From: Hygrophila difformis | Lineage: Eukaryota; Streptophyta; Magnoliopsida; Lamiales; Acanthaceae | DNA length: 64,000 bases | Direction: 5' to 3' | NCBI GenBank assembly: GCA_030278955.1 | Contig: JAOANR010000003.1 | Span: 30,581,227 to 30,645,226, forward strand | Shown: positions 20,956 to 31,715 of the stretch, piece by piece | How the letters are laid out: every line of letters begins with the position of its first letter | Position numbering within the stretch: position 1 is the first letter of the stretch | Translations under genes and position numbers: made by a program | The notes under the pieces: model-generated | Seen by the model: the letters and a program-made list of their open reading frames with translations, nothing else | Database searches by the model: none | Told to the model about the DNA's origin: nothing

Positions 20956-21222
20956 TTAATCAGAAAAATAGTATTCACCATAATTACTTAAATTGTCTGG
21001 TATTTCTTCATCATAATTTTCACTATCTGATCCTATTCTTAGTAAAATTATTCTGTCCCAAAAACTTTTTTCTTCCGAATAGGGATATATCTTTTGATTA
21101 TATTCAGTTAAAAATATAAGCATAGTATAAACAATGTCATTCCAATTTTCGATTCTTTCTTCCATAGTTTGTAAATATAGTCCATAATCATATATTAACG
21201 AATTTATTTCTTCCTGATTCAT
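20956..21222 (-). CDS. Short ORF upstream of the viral primer site
   Basis: 88 codons, ATG 21220-21222, intact, acidic, begins MNQEEINSLIYDYGLYLQTM. It lies between a TATA box and the primer site, so it would be the first ORF of the pregenomic RNA leader. No family recognised. It could be a leader short ORF of the ribosome-shunt type, or the 3' end of a gene from the circular map. Neither can be settled here. Confidence 0.4.
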   Translation of the reverse strand: MNQEEINSLIYDYGLYLQTMEERIENWNDIVYTMLIFLTEYNQKIYPYSEEKSFWDRIILLRIGSDSENYDEEIPDNLSNYGEYYFSD

Positions 21223-21276
21223 TTTCTTCTTTTTATAATTTTGCTTATAGTTTTTGATTTTTAGATGTTTATTATT

Positions 21277-21285
21277 TTATTTATA
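21277..21285 (-). promoter_or_regulatory. Candidate viral TATA box
   Basis: The minus strand reads TATAAATAA, 55 bases upstream of the 88-codon ORF and about 360 upstream of the primer site, a plausible pregenomic promoter position. AT-rich surroundings make chance possible. Confidence 0.35.
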
Positions 21286-21290
21286 GTGAT

Positions 21291-22115
21291 TTGAAAAGTT
21301 ATAAGTATATTTTTTATAGTATTAAATTTTTTAGAATGATTTTCAAGCATTTTTTCATCATTTTTGTGTTTTGAGGGTATAATAGGTAGTTTTAGCAAAG
21401 TTTTATCTCTCTAGGGGGCTAAAGTGAATAAAAGTTATAGGGGTACCTTGGAGGAATTTATGTTTGGTGTGGGGTTTTTTTTAGTAGTTTGCCCTTTTAT
21501 TAATTAGGATTGGATCATACACGCCTATCGCCATCAATTAAATCGTAACTAATATTCCCATAGAAAAATAAAAATAAATAAAAGAAAATTGTGATTTTTG
21601 CATTAATGAAGGTTCAGAGCAATTGTAAATTGAACTATAGAGTGGTGGTAGGCTACTCGCGCACTTCACTTTAATATGAGAGGTTGAATTTTTACCTATT
21701 CCTCGTTTGTCCTTAAGTGTACCACTAATGCACTCTCTATTTCTTATGCATAAAAAAAATCGATCAAATTGCCGCTTATAATGGCGATTTAAAAAATAAA
21801 CAATTAAATTTGCAGACTTCTAAGTATATGTCAATGTCAATTACGTAATTTTTTTTAAAAAAAAAAATCCAGGTATTCCCAGGCAGGCCATCAATTATGT
21901 AGTAAGTAATATATAAATTGGGTGTTAATTCTTGCATCAAAATAGTTCTATCCCGATAGTTGGCGGGTTTCATAACTTGTTTTAAAATAGTGCTAGGTTT
22001 GTAAATTTAGAAATATGATTTTGACAGTTTAACTTTTTGAAAATTACCATGCGGTGATACGATGAAAATATTTGATGATAGAGTTAACTATTAAGCCCGG
22101 CCTTTAGACCTAATA
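21291..22115. other. Unassigned AT-rich intergenic stretch
   Basis: No gene recognised. 21400-21490 may still be viral flank. 21640-21700 has weak tRNA-like spacing that I do not call. Confidence 0.5.
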
Positions 22116-22117
22116 TA

Positions 22118-22377
22118 TACTCCACGTCCCAATTAAGTCATGTTTGACTTATGCATACAATCCAATGTATTTTTTTAATCGTTAATATCTCAAAATACAT
22201 AAAGTAAAATTATGAAAAATATGTATCTTTTAAAACTATACGATTAGATTAATCTAACAAGACCAAGTCCAAGTATTTTTTTCTCATATATATACATATA
22301 ATAATATTGAGTCAAAATTGAATAATAAACAACGTCAAAAAGTCAAATAGAACGTCTTGCATGGGACGGATGGAGTA
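22118..22377. mobile_element. Stowaway MITE (Tc1/mariner type), 260 bp
   Basis: Terminal inverted repeats TACTCCACGTCCCA and TGGGACGGATGGAGTA match the Stowaway consensus CTCCCTCCGTCCC. TA duplications are at 22116-22117 and 22378-22379. No coding capacity. Confidence 0.8.
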
Positions 22378-22379
22378 TA

Positions 22380-22700
22380 AAATATGGAGTACATGTTAGT
22401 ATTTTAATCAGAATAAAATATAATATACTTAATCCACATACAAACTTTATTTAATATTGAATTTTTCAAATGTAGGCTCTCATAAAAGAAAATTACAGTA
22501 CAATTTATTTATTTAAGTAAACTCTAGTTTTTTCATTTTCATTATTTTATCATCACCCAAAAAAGTTAAAACAAATGCAATTTGATTACTCTCCCCAAAA
22601 AAAAAAATGCAATTTGAGTGCAGGAAATATCAACCAATGGGCTTAGTGTGTGCGTTGACAAACCATTTCAGCCATCATTATCAAGACTGTATCTTTATCT
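22380..22700. other. Intergenic, upstream of the SAUR gene
   Basis: AT-rich; no feature recognised. Confidence 0.5.
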
Positions 22701-22710
22701 ATATCTACAA

Positions 22711-22737
22711 AGGGACATGGGTCTATATAATGTCCCT
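22711..22737 (+). promoter_or_regulatory. Candidate SAUR promoter TATA box inside an 8-bp inverted repeat
   Basis: AGGGACAT (22711-22718) and ATGTCCCT (22730-22737) flank TATATAA at 22724-22730. The arms contain TGTCCC, a relative of the auxin-response core TGTCNN. The TATA box is about 450 bp before the ATG, implying a long 5' UTR. ATAAATACAC near 22882 is an alternative. Confidence 0.35.
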
Positions 22738-23181
22738 TTATCCTCTCTTTGGCTTGTTCAGACAACGCTTGCTTGTAACTTGTAATAAACACACATACAT
22801 ACCCATCACTTGTCTTAATATATTGTCTTCCCCACCCTCTTTCAATCTTCTTTCTCCTTTTATTTCATTCATCTTCCGAACATAAATACACATATACATC
22901 AATAGTAGTGTGTTTCCAAATTCTAAAGGGCCTGAGATTGTCCAAGACATGAAACTATTGTTTCTCTCCAATCCCTTTTTGTTCACTACATAACCGCAAA
23001 TGATCATGAGCAACATATCCCAGCCAAGATTGATGTCCATGTCGAATTTGGCCTACGACAGAGGCTGAAAACGATCTCAACAAACTCGATCAAATCCCAC
23101 AAGTTGTAATTGCGTTTCGTACACACAAGATTTTTCTTTTAAATTTATTTTTTTTTTCTTTTCCCCGAACAATAGGATCGA

Positions 23182-23679
23182 ATGGAGATGGAAGCCAATC
23201 GTGGCAAGAAGCATAATCCAATATTCAAGAAACTCGAGGGCTACCTCTCATTCAAGAAAGCCAGTGATCACAAGTCCAAGGCAAAAGCCAAGTATGCCCA
23301 AGTGGTCCCCACAGGCTGCTTTGCGGTCCGTGTGGGCCCGGAGATGCAGCGGTTCGTGATCAAGACCGAATATGTGAACCACCCCCTGTTCAAGGTGCTA
23401 CTAGAGGATGCGGAGTCCGAGTACGGGTTCATCAACGAAGGCCCCCTGATGCTCCCTTGTGAGGTTGATCTTTTTTGCAAAGTATTGGCTGCAATGGACG
23501 ATGCCACCGCGGAAGATTATTGGCCTGACAACGATGGTCGTTGCAGTCATACTGCAGCCTGCGGTGGCTTAACCTACGGCTCATGCAGCCCTTTCAGCCA
23601 AGGGCGTCGGGTGGTGAACCGTGGGACTCCGTACGAGCGACTCGCCCTTCCAAGGTTGCTCACAATGAATGACTTTTGA
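23182..23679 (+). CDS. SAUR family protein (small auxin-up RNA)
   Basis: Intronless, 165 codons, ATG at 23182 (a second in-frame ATG follows two codons later). The SAUR domain (auxin-inducible family, Pfam PF02519) spans about residues 40-107. It has VPTGCFAVRVGPEMQRFVI, then YVNHPLFKVLLEDAESEYGF, then LPCEVDLFCKVLAAMD. SAURs inhibit PP2C.D phosphatases and so activate plasma-membrane proton pumps in cell expansion, which is family knowledge. The N-terminus is basic and the C-terminal 55 residues are variable, rich in S, G and R. It is the only conventional host gene in the window and looks intact. Confidence 0.9.
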   Translation: MEMEANRGKKHNPIFKKLEGYLSFKKASDHKSKAKAKYAQVVPTGCFAVRVGPEMQRFVIKTEYVNHPLFKVLLEDAESEYGFINEGPLMLPCEVDLFCKVLAAMDDATAEDYWPDNDGRCSHTAACGGLTYGSCSPFSQGRRVVNRGTPYERLALPRLLTMNDF

Positions 23680-24517
23680 GCTCGGTGAGGATTTCATATG
23701 TAGCTTTTATATCAGTAAGATTGAAAGGATTAATTATCTTGATATGTAATAAATAGTATGGAGTGGTTGTTCCATATATAGATAGATGATGCATGTAATG
23801 AAGACTATTATGTGGTGTGTACTAGTAGAGTGCCATTGCTGTTTGGGCCAAGGATTCGTTGGATTTCTGAAAAGAAGCAATATGGAGCACTTGTATTGAT
23901 GTATCCTTTTGTTTGGTTTGGTTTGGATTCATTTTCTTGGCAAATTAAATGCCAACTCAAAGATTCACATGGATAATCTATGTCCCCTTACAAATTTTTC
24001 TTTTATTCAATCAACGTTGGTTCGGCAAAGGTAAAGGTTGATGGAAGTCTAAGCCACACAAATAACAAATTAATCTGAAGTATTTTTCATTGGAATTCTG
24101 AGATTAATTAATTATCTATGGAAATTTGACACTTGATTTTAAGAAGTTTGGGTTGGGGTCGAGTTCAGCCATACATTTAATTCAAACGAGATGGGCAGCC
24201 ATCTCAATTTGAAAGGAGATGTCAAAACGTACTTTATGTCCTAATATTCAATCGGTGGGCTGATGAGGAATTCCAAGTATGTAATCAGTAATTTTATGTT
24301 GTGTTTGCACTCACTGAGAACACAAGTCTACAAAGCAGTCATCGATGCATGTAATTAAAAATATTTAGTTTTAAAATATTAAATTTTATAAACGTGTATA
24401 AAAATTTAAATTATTAATAATTAAAAATATATTTATGTGAAAGCTGAACTAAGTACTTTCAAGTCTCGAGTTAATATTGTCATCCAAACAAAGTCTCCAG
24501 TGAATATGCATTACAAT
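23680..24517. other. 3' flank of the SAUR gene and intergenic DNA
   Basis: Likely 3' UTR with AATAAA-like words near 23740-23755 (TAATAAATAG). The rest is intergenic without recognised genes. Confidence 0.5.
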
Positions 24518-24990
24518 CTTTTTTTTTTTTTTTTAAGTGGACGCCAAAACGTCAGCAAAAGTTACAAAATCAAAGACTAAAAAATCTACATAAAGGAGAT
24601 GAGAAAGGGAAAAACTAAAAAAAACAAAACTCAAAACCGTAAGAACCAGGTGCCTGCCCTATCTGCCTCCAGTGCCCCATGAGTCATGTCCAGGGGAAAA
24701 GCCCATGTAGTATAAAAATCCTCACTACTAGCACCAAGTTTAGCTAAGGAATCTGCAATTGCATTTCATTCTCGAGGTATATGGAACCATCGGACCCTAG
24801 GCATTTGAGCCTTACGATGGGAAATAAGTAAAACCAATGGTTTCAATCCATGGCCATTGCAAGTGCCATCCTGAATAATCCTCAAGGCCTCAAGTGAATT
24901 TGAAAAAAACAATTAGCCTCTTCCACACCAAATGTCCAAAGACTCCTCATGCCAATCCAAATACCATAGAGTTCTGCTACAATATTATTG
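24518..24990 (-). mobile_element. 5'-truncated LINE fragment with RNase H-like domain
   Basis: Reading the minus strand from 24990: ELYGIWIGM, ALRIIQDGTC, then WFHIPRE, a stop, and NAIADSLAKLG. This is the RNase H-like domain found at the end of plant LINE ORF2 and related proteins. The strand ends in a 16-base A tract (T run at 24519-24534), as a LINE 3' end should. In-frame stops show decay. Confidence 0.65.
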
Positions 24991-25037
24991 GCACATGTAT
25001 TGTATATTATTGTAATATACACTATTAAATTAAACTA

Positions 25038-25190
25038 TACTCCATCCGCTCCCAAAAAAAAAAAAAAAAAATCTAACATTTATGGATTTCACACAATCCA
25101 ATATATAATTTTAATGAGTAATATACCAAATTATATAACTCTTCAAAAAAAAGAATATATCTCTTCAAAAAGTTATATAAAAATAAAAAT
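25038..25190. mobile_element. Stowaway-like MITE, left part, split by a Mutator-like element
   Basis: Begins TACTCCATCCGCTCCC after a TA and is AT-rich. Similar AT-rich sequence resumes at 26531 beyond the insertion, but no matching right terminal repeat was found, so only one end is supported. Confidence 0.35.
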
Positions 25191-26530
25191 AAGAGTTAAG
25201 ATTTTTTTAGGCCATCAATAGGCAGGTAATTTACTTTTGAGCCACTAAAAATTGAATTATGAAATTTGGCCAACAAAAGGATTTCGGGCCGGTTTTATAG
25301 GCCAAATTGACCAAGTGAATGCCACAATGGGCCGCGTGTGCGTCACTCGCTACCACTCTTCACGCGATGGCCTAAAAGTGAATATTTTCTCCTGTTAGTG
25401 GCCTACTTTAGTTTATTTATTCATTTATTATTATTATTTTTTTTTTTACTTTTTTAAAAATTAAAATAAATATTACTCTATCGGACAATTATCCAACCAT
25501 GATCAAACCATGATCTCAAGACCAACTACTAAAATGAAGTTGCTCATTGTGGCACACAATATGTGCATTTCCATCGGAGACCCAAATTTCTTCTGATCTT
25601 CAATTTTATTTCACTTTCCTGGTGGGTAGAGAACACTTATTTACCTGTTTCCATTATGTTTTAATCAAATTTTTACTACTTATTTTATTATATTTCATTT
25701 AATATAAATATGATAATGGTGGGTAGAGAACCTTTTTTTTTTTCTTTTTGCCGAACAACGTATAAAGGGCGGTGGGAGCCCATGCCACAAAAATTACAAA
25801 TGGATAAAAGGGAAGGGATAACTGATAAGGGTGGGGTGTGGAATCGAACCCCCTACCTATAAGTTGAGAATCGGGGGACTTGACCACTAGGGTAAGTTTC
25901 CATCCCCTTTAATATAAATGAATTGATTCAAATTAATTTATTTTTTTTATTTAATTTATTTAATTTTTATTTTATGTTATAATATAATTTAATTCATGAA
26001 GTTATTATTATTATTAATACAATTAATTTTATTTATTAGTATGTCTTTTTTTTTACATTTTCAATATATATTTATTTTATTTTTATTTTATTGAATATTT
26101 ATTTTGTGTAGGGGTATTTTGAGCACGGTATTTTATGTGGTCATATACAGTATTTAATATAAGATATATTAGTATTTGATGCGGTAAATTTGGTGATTAA
26201 TATTTATTATTTACTATAATAAAAACGAGACAAAAACGTTGGAACAGAGAAAAATAGAAAGTGATGCAAAAATAATGGAACGAATGGAGTAATATTTATT
26301 TAAATTACAAAAAAGTAAAACGGGTCACCAAAAGGAGACAATTTCCACATTTGAGCCATCGCGTGGCGAGTGGGTTACACGCGGCCCATTTTTGTGTAGT
26401 ATTTGTCAAATTGGCCCTAAATTAGGCCCAAATGCCTATTGGTGGCCTAATTTCATAATTCAATCTTTAATGGCCAAAAAATGAATTACCTGCCTATTGA
26501 TGACCTAAAAAATTATTTATCTCTAAAAAA
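25191..26530. mobile_element. Mutator-like non-autonomous element with about 200-bp terminal inverted repeats
   Basis: 25195-25400 and 26320-26525 are inverted copies: CCATCAATAGGCAGGTAATT at the left pairs with the complement at the right, and GGGCCGCGTGT pairs with ACACGCGGCCC. The 9-bp word AATAAAAAT flanks both sides (25182-25190, 26531-26539), the TSD length of Mutator elements. The interior is AT-rich with a SINE and no transposase. Confidence 0.65.
25727..25905 (-). mobile_element. tRNA-derived SINE
   Basis: The minus strand has an A box-like TACCCTAGTGGTCAAG near 25892 and a perfect B box GGTTCGATTCC at 25841-25851, an unrelated body, then an A-rich tail (T run 25733-25745). The distance and the tail indicate a SINE, not a tRNA gene. 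It lies inside the Mutator-like element. Confidence 0.6.
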
Positions 26531-26707
26531 AATAAAAATTTAATATTCTAAAATTATGTGATTAGACTAACAAGATCTCATTTTACTATATTTTTTTATC
26601 TTATATTCTTATGTTAAAAAGTCAAAACAAAGTAATTTAATTAGTAGTTGATACTTGATACTATGCCAATGGAATAGGTTTAGGTGCAAAATCTGCCTAT
26701 GCAAATT
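26531..26707. other. Possible right part of the split Stowaway and flank
   Basis: AT-rich. It contains AAAGTCAAAACAAAGTAA, a phrase often seen near Stowaway-type ends, but no clear terminus. Confidence 0.3.
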
Positions 26708-26870
26708 GTGCTTGGTTTGTATATTTTGTGCTGAATTTAATTAAAATTGTATTTTGAGATGTGCTTGGTCTGTATATTTTGTGCTGTATTTAATTAAAAT
26801 TGTATTTGAGTAGATGTGCTTGGTTTGTATATTTTATGCTGAATTTAATTAAAATTGTATTTGAGTAGAG
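26708..26870. repeat. Three tandem copies of a 53-55-bp unit
   Basis: Units at 26708-26760, 26761-26815 and 26816-26870 each start GTGCTTGGTTTGTATATTTT or a close variant and end ATTGTATTTGAGTAGA or a variant. Confidence 0.85.
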
Positions 26871-27660
26871 ATTAGGTGATTTTATTTCCAAAATTAGTTG
26901 AATAAATTAACCCACTAAGTAAATCTATTGGGTGATTAAATCTATTGTAATTAAATATGGAATTAAAGAAACTGAATAAATTAACCAACTAATTGGGCGA
27001 TTAATTTGGACAGGAAACTTTTGACATTCCATTTCAGTCCTCCAGCTTAAAGGTACAGCAATAACAAATCAAGCCCAAAACATAATACTTGCAGCACATT
27101 CTTCATTTGCAGAATATGGTGATTCTGCACTGGATCCCAAAACTATGTGCAGACAAAAAAAATACTCCAATATTATACAGGCTCTAGACTGTTTTAAATT
27201 ATGGAGGGAGTATGAAACATTGTTTTAAACTATACTGTCTCGGCTATTGATCTTTTTTACTGCTTTATCTTTTTAAAGTTTTTTGTTTTTCTTCTTATTC
27301 TCCGGCTTGGACTTGTAAAAAAAGAAACTCCAAATTCAGTACTGGACAAATTAGATACTACTATTATCCTTACAAGGTGAGAAATGAAAATAATTTTAAA
27401 ATGTAAATGCCGTAAAATAAATGGTTGAATGGAGTATTTAAAGAGGAAGGAAGATATATCCAAAGTTTAGAAAGAGAGGAGGGAGTATATATACTCTTAT
27501 CTTTTAAAACGTCATCTAATTTGGAATATGGCCTCTCTCATAGTCATAGTTTAGCAACTACTACTAGCTAGGAATCTTTGATTGCCATAATCTGACACCT
27601 AGCCTTGCGACTTCCTCAACTATTTGGTGTTGTATCTATGGAACAATCGAAACAAAACTG
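26871..27660. other. Intergenic DNA with degenerate MITE-like ends
   Basis: ATGGAGGGAGTATG near 27200 and AGGAGGGAGTATAT near 27477 resemble Stowaway ends, but no pairs with TA duplications could be defined. No gene seen. Confidence 0.4.
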
Positions 27661-28428
27661 AGCTAACTTTCATTTAATTCTAGCTCAAAAGAATATAAAT
27701 ACAAAGAAAGCAAAGCATGCACACGCTTTAAACAATAATAAAGCTCAAGAAGAAACAATGAAATGGGCTGAAAACAAAAACAAACATGGCCCAGTAAGAA
27801 GAAAACGTTCAATCTTGGAGTTGGGCTATTTCTTGTCTTGGCAAACAAAACATTTGGTGTTCTTCGATTCTGCTGCAGCAGCTGGCATGGTCTTCTTGAC
27901 TAATTTTGCTACATTCCTTCAATCTTCTCATCTGCTCAACATTTGGTATTGGGCTATTTCTTGTCTTGGCAAACAATACAATACGTTCAACTTTAGATTA
28001 GAGCTGTGGATATATATCTTCACAACTTTGAGATGCTTCAATGTCTCTAAGTTTGATTATGGCTGCAGTTTGCATAGCAAAATTATAAGGTATCATCATC
28101 ATCGACATATATTGTGGATGTTATAGGAGTGGTCATGATTGTCCCCAAAAAAATGATGACAGGCAACATTTTGCTATAGAACTCAATCTCATGAACATTA
28201 ATTAAAAAGATCTATATATTATGGAGCGATACAATCATTGTGAAGAAAGAGATTAGCAATCTTTGTTCTATCTTACTCAACAAGAAAGTCCGTACAAATA
28301 TAAGCAACAAGATGGGCCATCGGAACCACAAAAATAAAATACTACTACTACAAAATAAAGCCTAGCCCAAAGACCAAAAAAATAGTAGAAGCTATGATAT
28401 CGTAATAAATTAAATACACATTTCTAAT
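27661..28428 (-). repeat. Probable 3' LTR and tail of an old Ty1/copia element
   Basis: It lies directly after the copia pol end on the minus strand, where a 3' LTR is expected. No second copy is present in the window, so the ends are not fixed. A short phrase (GGGCTATTTCTTGTCTTGGCA) is repeated near 27823 and 27952. Confidence 0.35.
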
Positions 28429-29663
28429 ACCCTATTTCAAGTTGGCACATGCAAGTCCCAAATGCCCAACTTGCCAAGGAGAAACTCAAATTGTCTATTC
28501 CCAAGCGCCTTGGTGAGAATATCTGCCAACTGAACATTGTGGGAACATAAGATTGATTAATCGTGTCGTCCAGAATCGCAACCCACAAGAAATGGCAGTC
28601 CACTTCTATATATTTTGTTCGCTTGTTGAAAAGTGGGTTTCGAGCAAGATGTAAAGTAGATTGACTGTGGCAAAACAATTCCATAGGAGTGGACTGATGC
28701 ACTCCAAAATTTTCCAACAATCCCTTGATCCACTTAAGTTTACATGTCACAAGATCGATACTCGGCTTCTGCTAAAGAACGAGAAATCATAGCTTGTTTC
28801 TTCGTCTTCTAGGAAATAGGAGGAGGTTCCCAAAATACCCAACCATCCAAACAAAGACCGTCTAGTGAGGGGACAAGAATCCCAATCTGAATCACACCAA
28901 GCTCACAAAGCCAAGGTACTATCACAACAGAGAAGAATACATTGACCTAGAGTCCCCTTGAGATATCATACCACTCTCAATGCAGCATTCCAATGAGGCT
29001 CGTGTAAGAATTGAGAGAGGATGCGCACAGAAAATGCCAAATTCGGTCGTGTGAAGGAAAGGTAAATAAGTCTACCCACCCAATGCCTATAGGATTCCAC
29101 ATTCTGTAACGAATGACTCTCTTACCGAGCCAATTGATGATTATGCTCCATTGGATAACTAGCAGGCTTCGCTCCAAACAACCTAGTCTCCATAATAATA
29201 TCAAGAGTATACTTCTGTTGACAAAGATAAATATCCTTTTGCCCACGTGCAACTTAAACACCCAAAAATACTTCAAAAACCCTTGGTCTTTCATATGAAA
29301 ACAGGAACTCAAATAGTTTTAAAATTCAACAATGGCAAAGAACAATTCCCATAAATTATCAAGTCATCAACATAAATGAGAACATGTATACAAATACAAA
29401 TTTTGTCTTGATGGAGAGTGAACAAAGAATAGTCATAGTATGACCGTTGAAATCCATATTCTTTCAAGGAAACAACCAACTTAGAAAACCAACAATATGG
29501 AGCTTGTTTTAATCCATACAAAGATTTGCACAATCGACAAACATGATCCCGTTTGGAACTATGAAATCCTGGTCGCAATTTCATATAAAATTTCTCCAAA
29601 AGACCTCTATGTTGGAAAGCATTATATCCATCCATTTGATGCAATTCCCAATTTTTTGAAGTT
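28429..29663 (-). pseudogene. Ty1/copia pol remnant: RT and RNase H, 3' part
   Basis: Fragments in several frames. 29309-29644 has VCRLCKSLYGLKQAPYCWF and LIYVDDLIIYGN, the copia RT catalytic block. 28977-29312 continues RT into the connection. 28424-28750 has LHLARNPLFNKRTKYIEVDCHF, the copia RNase H end. Frameshifts and stops throughout. The RT N-terminal part lies at 55702-56343, displaced by the Tat-type element. Confidence 0.8.
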
Positions 29664-30244
29664 TGTTAACCAAGAATTTTTTATTGAACAAGGTTTGAAG
29701 ATGATTACAAGAATTGTTGGGGATTACAGGAAAACTTGAATAAAACAATAAAGGAAAAATGGTTGCAGAATGAAAAGAGTACTGGAATTAAACTTGCAGG
29801 ATAAAAATGCAGGAAGTAAAAATATGAAATTGCGTCCTCTTGGGGTGAGTGTAGATGCCCTGTCCTCGTGTCCCCTCCAACCTTTTATAGGAGATGGCTT
29901 CACTAGGCGTCTTAAACGCCCAGATTCTCCTCCCTCATGATGGGCGTTGATGTCGGGATCTTCTCCCTCTTTGACCGCTCTCTTGATTTTGTAACCGTCC
30001 ATGCTCTCAACACCTTCTTCAAGGCTGCAGCTGTACCACTATCCGGATGGGTGTGAATTAGGTGATGGCTTCTCACCACTCGGTTTATCCGGATAAAAAA
30101 GCCCCTTGGGTCTAATGGGCCTCTGAACTGGATTGGGCCTCTCGGACATGATTGGGTTAAGCTTAACGGGCCTCTGAATTGGATCGGGCCTCTCGAAAAA
30201 GAATTGAGTTAAATTCCTTGGGCCTAAAAATATTAGGATTAACA
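29664..30244 (-). repeat. 3' LTR of the Tat-type element
   Basis: 581 bp, matches 55121-55701. Lies left because the element is on the minus strand. Confidence 0.9.
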
Positions 30245-30245
30245 G

Positions 30246-30256
30246 ATGCCCCCCTC
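30246..30256 (-). other. Polypurine tract of the Tat-type element
   Basis: The minus strand reads GCGAGGGGGGCATC, beginning one base inside the 3' LTR. Confidence 0.75.
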
Positions 30257-30297
30257 GCGCAATTTGTCTGATTAGCATTTTAAGACAGATTTGCGCG
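30256..30297. repeat. Imperfect inverted repeat next to the polypurine tract
   Basis: CGCGCAATTTGTCT and AGACAGATTTGCGCG are near-complements around a 13-base loop. Confidence 0.6.
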
Positions 30298-30320
30298 TTT
30301 GAATCATAAGCCTGGCCCAT

Positions 30321-30365
30321 TAAGCCCATTCCAAAACCCTAGCCCTAGTTGGCTTCTATAAAAAG
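30321..30365 (+). promoter_or_regulatory. Promoter of the antisense gene: site II, telo-box, TATA
   Basis: On the plus strand, GGCCCATTAAGCCCATT (site II-like, TGGGCY in reverse), AAAACCCTAG (telo-box-like) and TATAAAAAG (30357-30365) follow within 60 bases. This is the usual order of promoters of growth-related plant genes. It lies just inside the 3' LTR and points away from it, into the antisense gene. Confidence 0.55.
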
Positions 30366-30389
30366 CCACCACTTGTCCAAGGGTTAAAA

Positions 30390-31126
30390 TTTTTAGCCAT
30401 TTTTTGAAATTTTCCTCCTTTTCTCCTTCTCTTTGCTCCATCGCCTCCTTGAGACCTCCAAAATCTTTTCCGGCCATCTTCGGCCAGCTCCTGAGCCGTC
30501 TCATCTTCGCGGCCTCTTTACCCTGGAACGCCACCATCGACACCATTGCCCGGGCATCGCCGTTCGTTCCAGCCTCTGTTAAGCTTCTCGCGCCACCATC
30601 GCCGGACTGTCCTGGGCTGCCAACACCTTGGAGCGCCGCCAGGGTCCCCGAGCGCTGCCAGCTTTGGAAAACGTTGCCATCCGCGAGCGTCCTCGTCCAG
30701 CCATGGCCGCCAGGGATCCTGTCCAGCGCCGCCAGGGATCCGCCGCCAGCCTAGTCCCAGCGCCGCCATCCTCATCGATCCGCCGCCAGCCAGCTTGGTC
30801 TGGGCCGCCAGCCTTGAAGCGGGAAGCGCCGCCAACGAGCACGGGAGTCGGGCGCCGCCACCTGCCGCCAGCCCTTCGTTGAGCGCTGCCAACGAACCCG
30901 ATTCGCCAAGTCTCAAGAGCCGCCAACGAAACGCCAGCGAGCCGCCAGCCTCTGTCTCCAATCGCCGCCACGTCCGGAAGAGGCTGCCAACAGCCTGCCG
31001 CCAGCAGTTGTCCGGCCGCCAGCCCTAGCCACCTGCCGCCAGCGTTCGGCCGCCAGCTGAGCCCGGGCCGCCAACTTCTTCGACGCGGGCTGCCATTCGT
31101 GTTGACTTGTCTGCTCGGTTCAACTC
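30390..31126 (+). other. 5' leader of the antisense gene, GCCGCCAGC-rich
   Basis: GC-rich stretch with dozens of CCGCCA words, between the TATA box and the first credible ATG (31127). Long frames on both strands here are by-products of the repeat. I do not call them coding. Confidence 0.5.
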
Positions 31127-31715
31127 ATGGATCAGGTTAGTCCCCTATTCTTGTTTTGTTGTCCGAGATTTACGAATTCATGGAGTATGAGGTTTGGATG
31201 TTAGAGAATGGCAATTTATGTGTTGGAGATGTTACAGAAATCTTTGAATTGCATGTTGGACTTGTTGCGTCTCTTGATACTTGGATTTGTATGTTGGGCA
31301 TCATGTTTTCTTGCCACTAGCTAGCAGTGTTATCTTGAACTTTGGAATCGCATGTTGGAGTTGTTTATATTCTTGCACTATATCCGACATCCTAAATTGC
31401 GTATATGCTCAGGCAACTTGTTTCCCATCATGGCCGTATGATCCTAGATGTAGATGTTAATTGAACCTTGAATTCATGTTAGGCTTGCTTGTCCCCTTGA
31501 ATTGCATCCAACTCTGTCAGGAATTGTATCCAACGCCCTGTTTGTTTGATGCCACATAGGAGCCATTTCATCCCAAGTTTGATTCTTGATGAGCATGCTT
31601 CAATTGCCTTACATAGGATTTTAGGACATCATGCCATGCTAGCTGCTTGTCTTTTATTTGATGATTGATCGATTGAGTATCTCTCAAACACATTGCATTT
31701 TAACATAGAATTTAG

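Larger units (their letters stand above)
19611..21290 (-). other. Endogenous caulimovirid, 5'-ward portion
   Basis: Continuation of 1-4301 across the inserted element: ORF3 5' half, ORF2, ORF1, a tRNA-Met primer site, an upstream short ORF and a TATA box, all on the minus strand. The outer boundary is not marked. Viral-like composition fades after about 21300-21490. Confidence 0.75.

Noticed and set aside
21636..21700. Second tRNA-like or SINE head
   Set aside because: Only vague A-box and T-loop resemblance; no tail, no flanking repeat.
22738..23040. 100-codon minus-strand ORF upstream of SAUR
   Set aside because: Opposes the SAUR 5' region; no domain; composition like untranslated leader.
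25830..25905. tRNA gene on the minus strand
   Set aside because: B box is perfect but acceptor arms do not pair and an A tail follows; called as a SINE.
30518..31028. Overlapping frames of 84-160 codons on both strands
   Set aside because: Products of the GCCGCC repeat, which avoids stops in most frames. No conserved domain.
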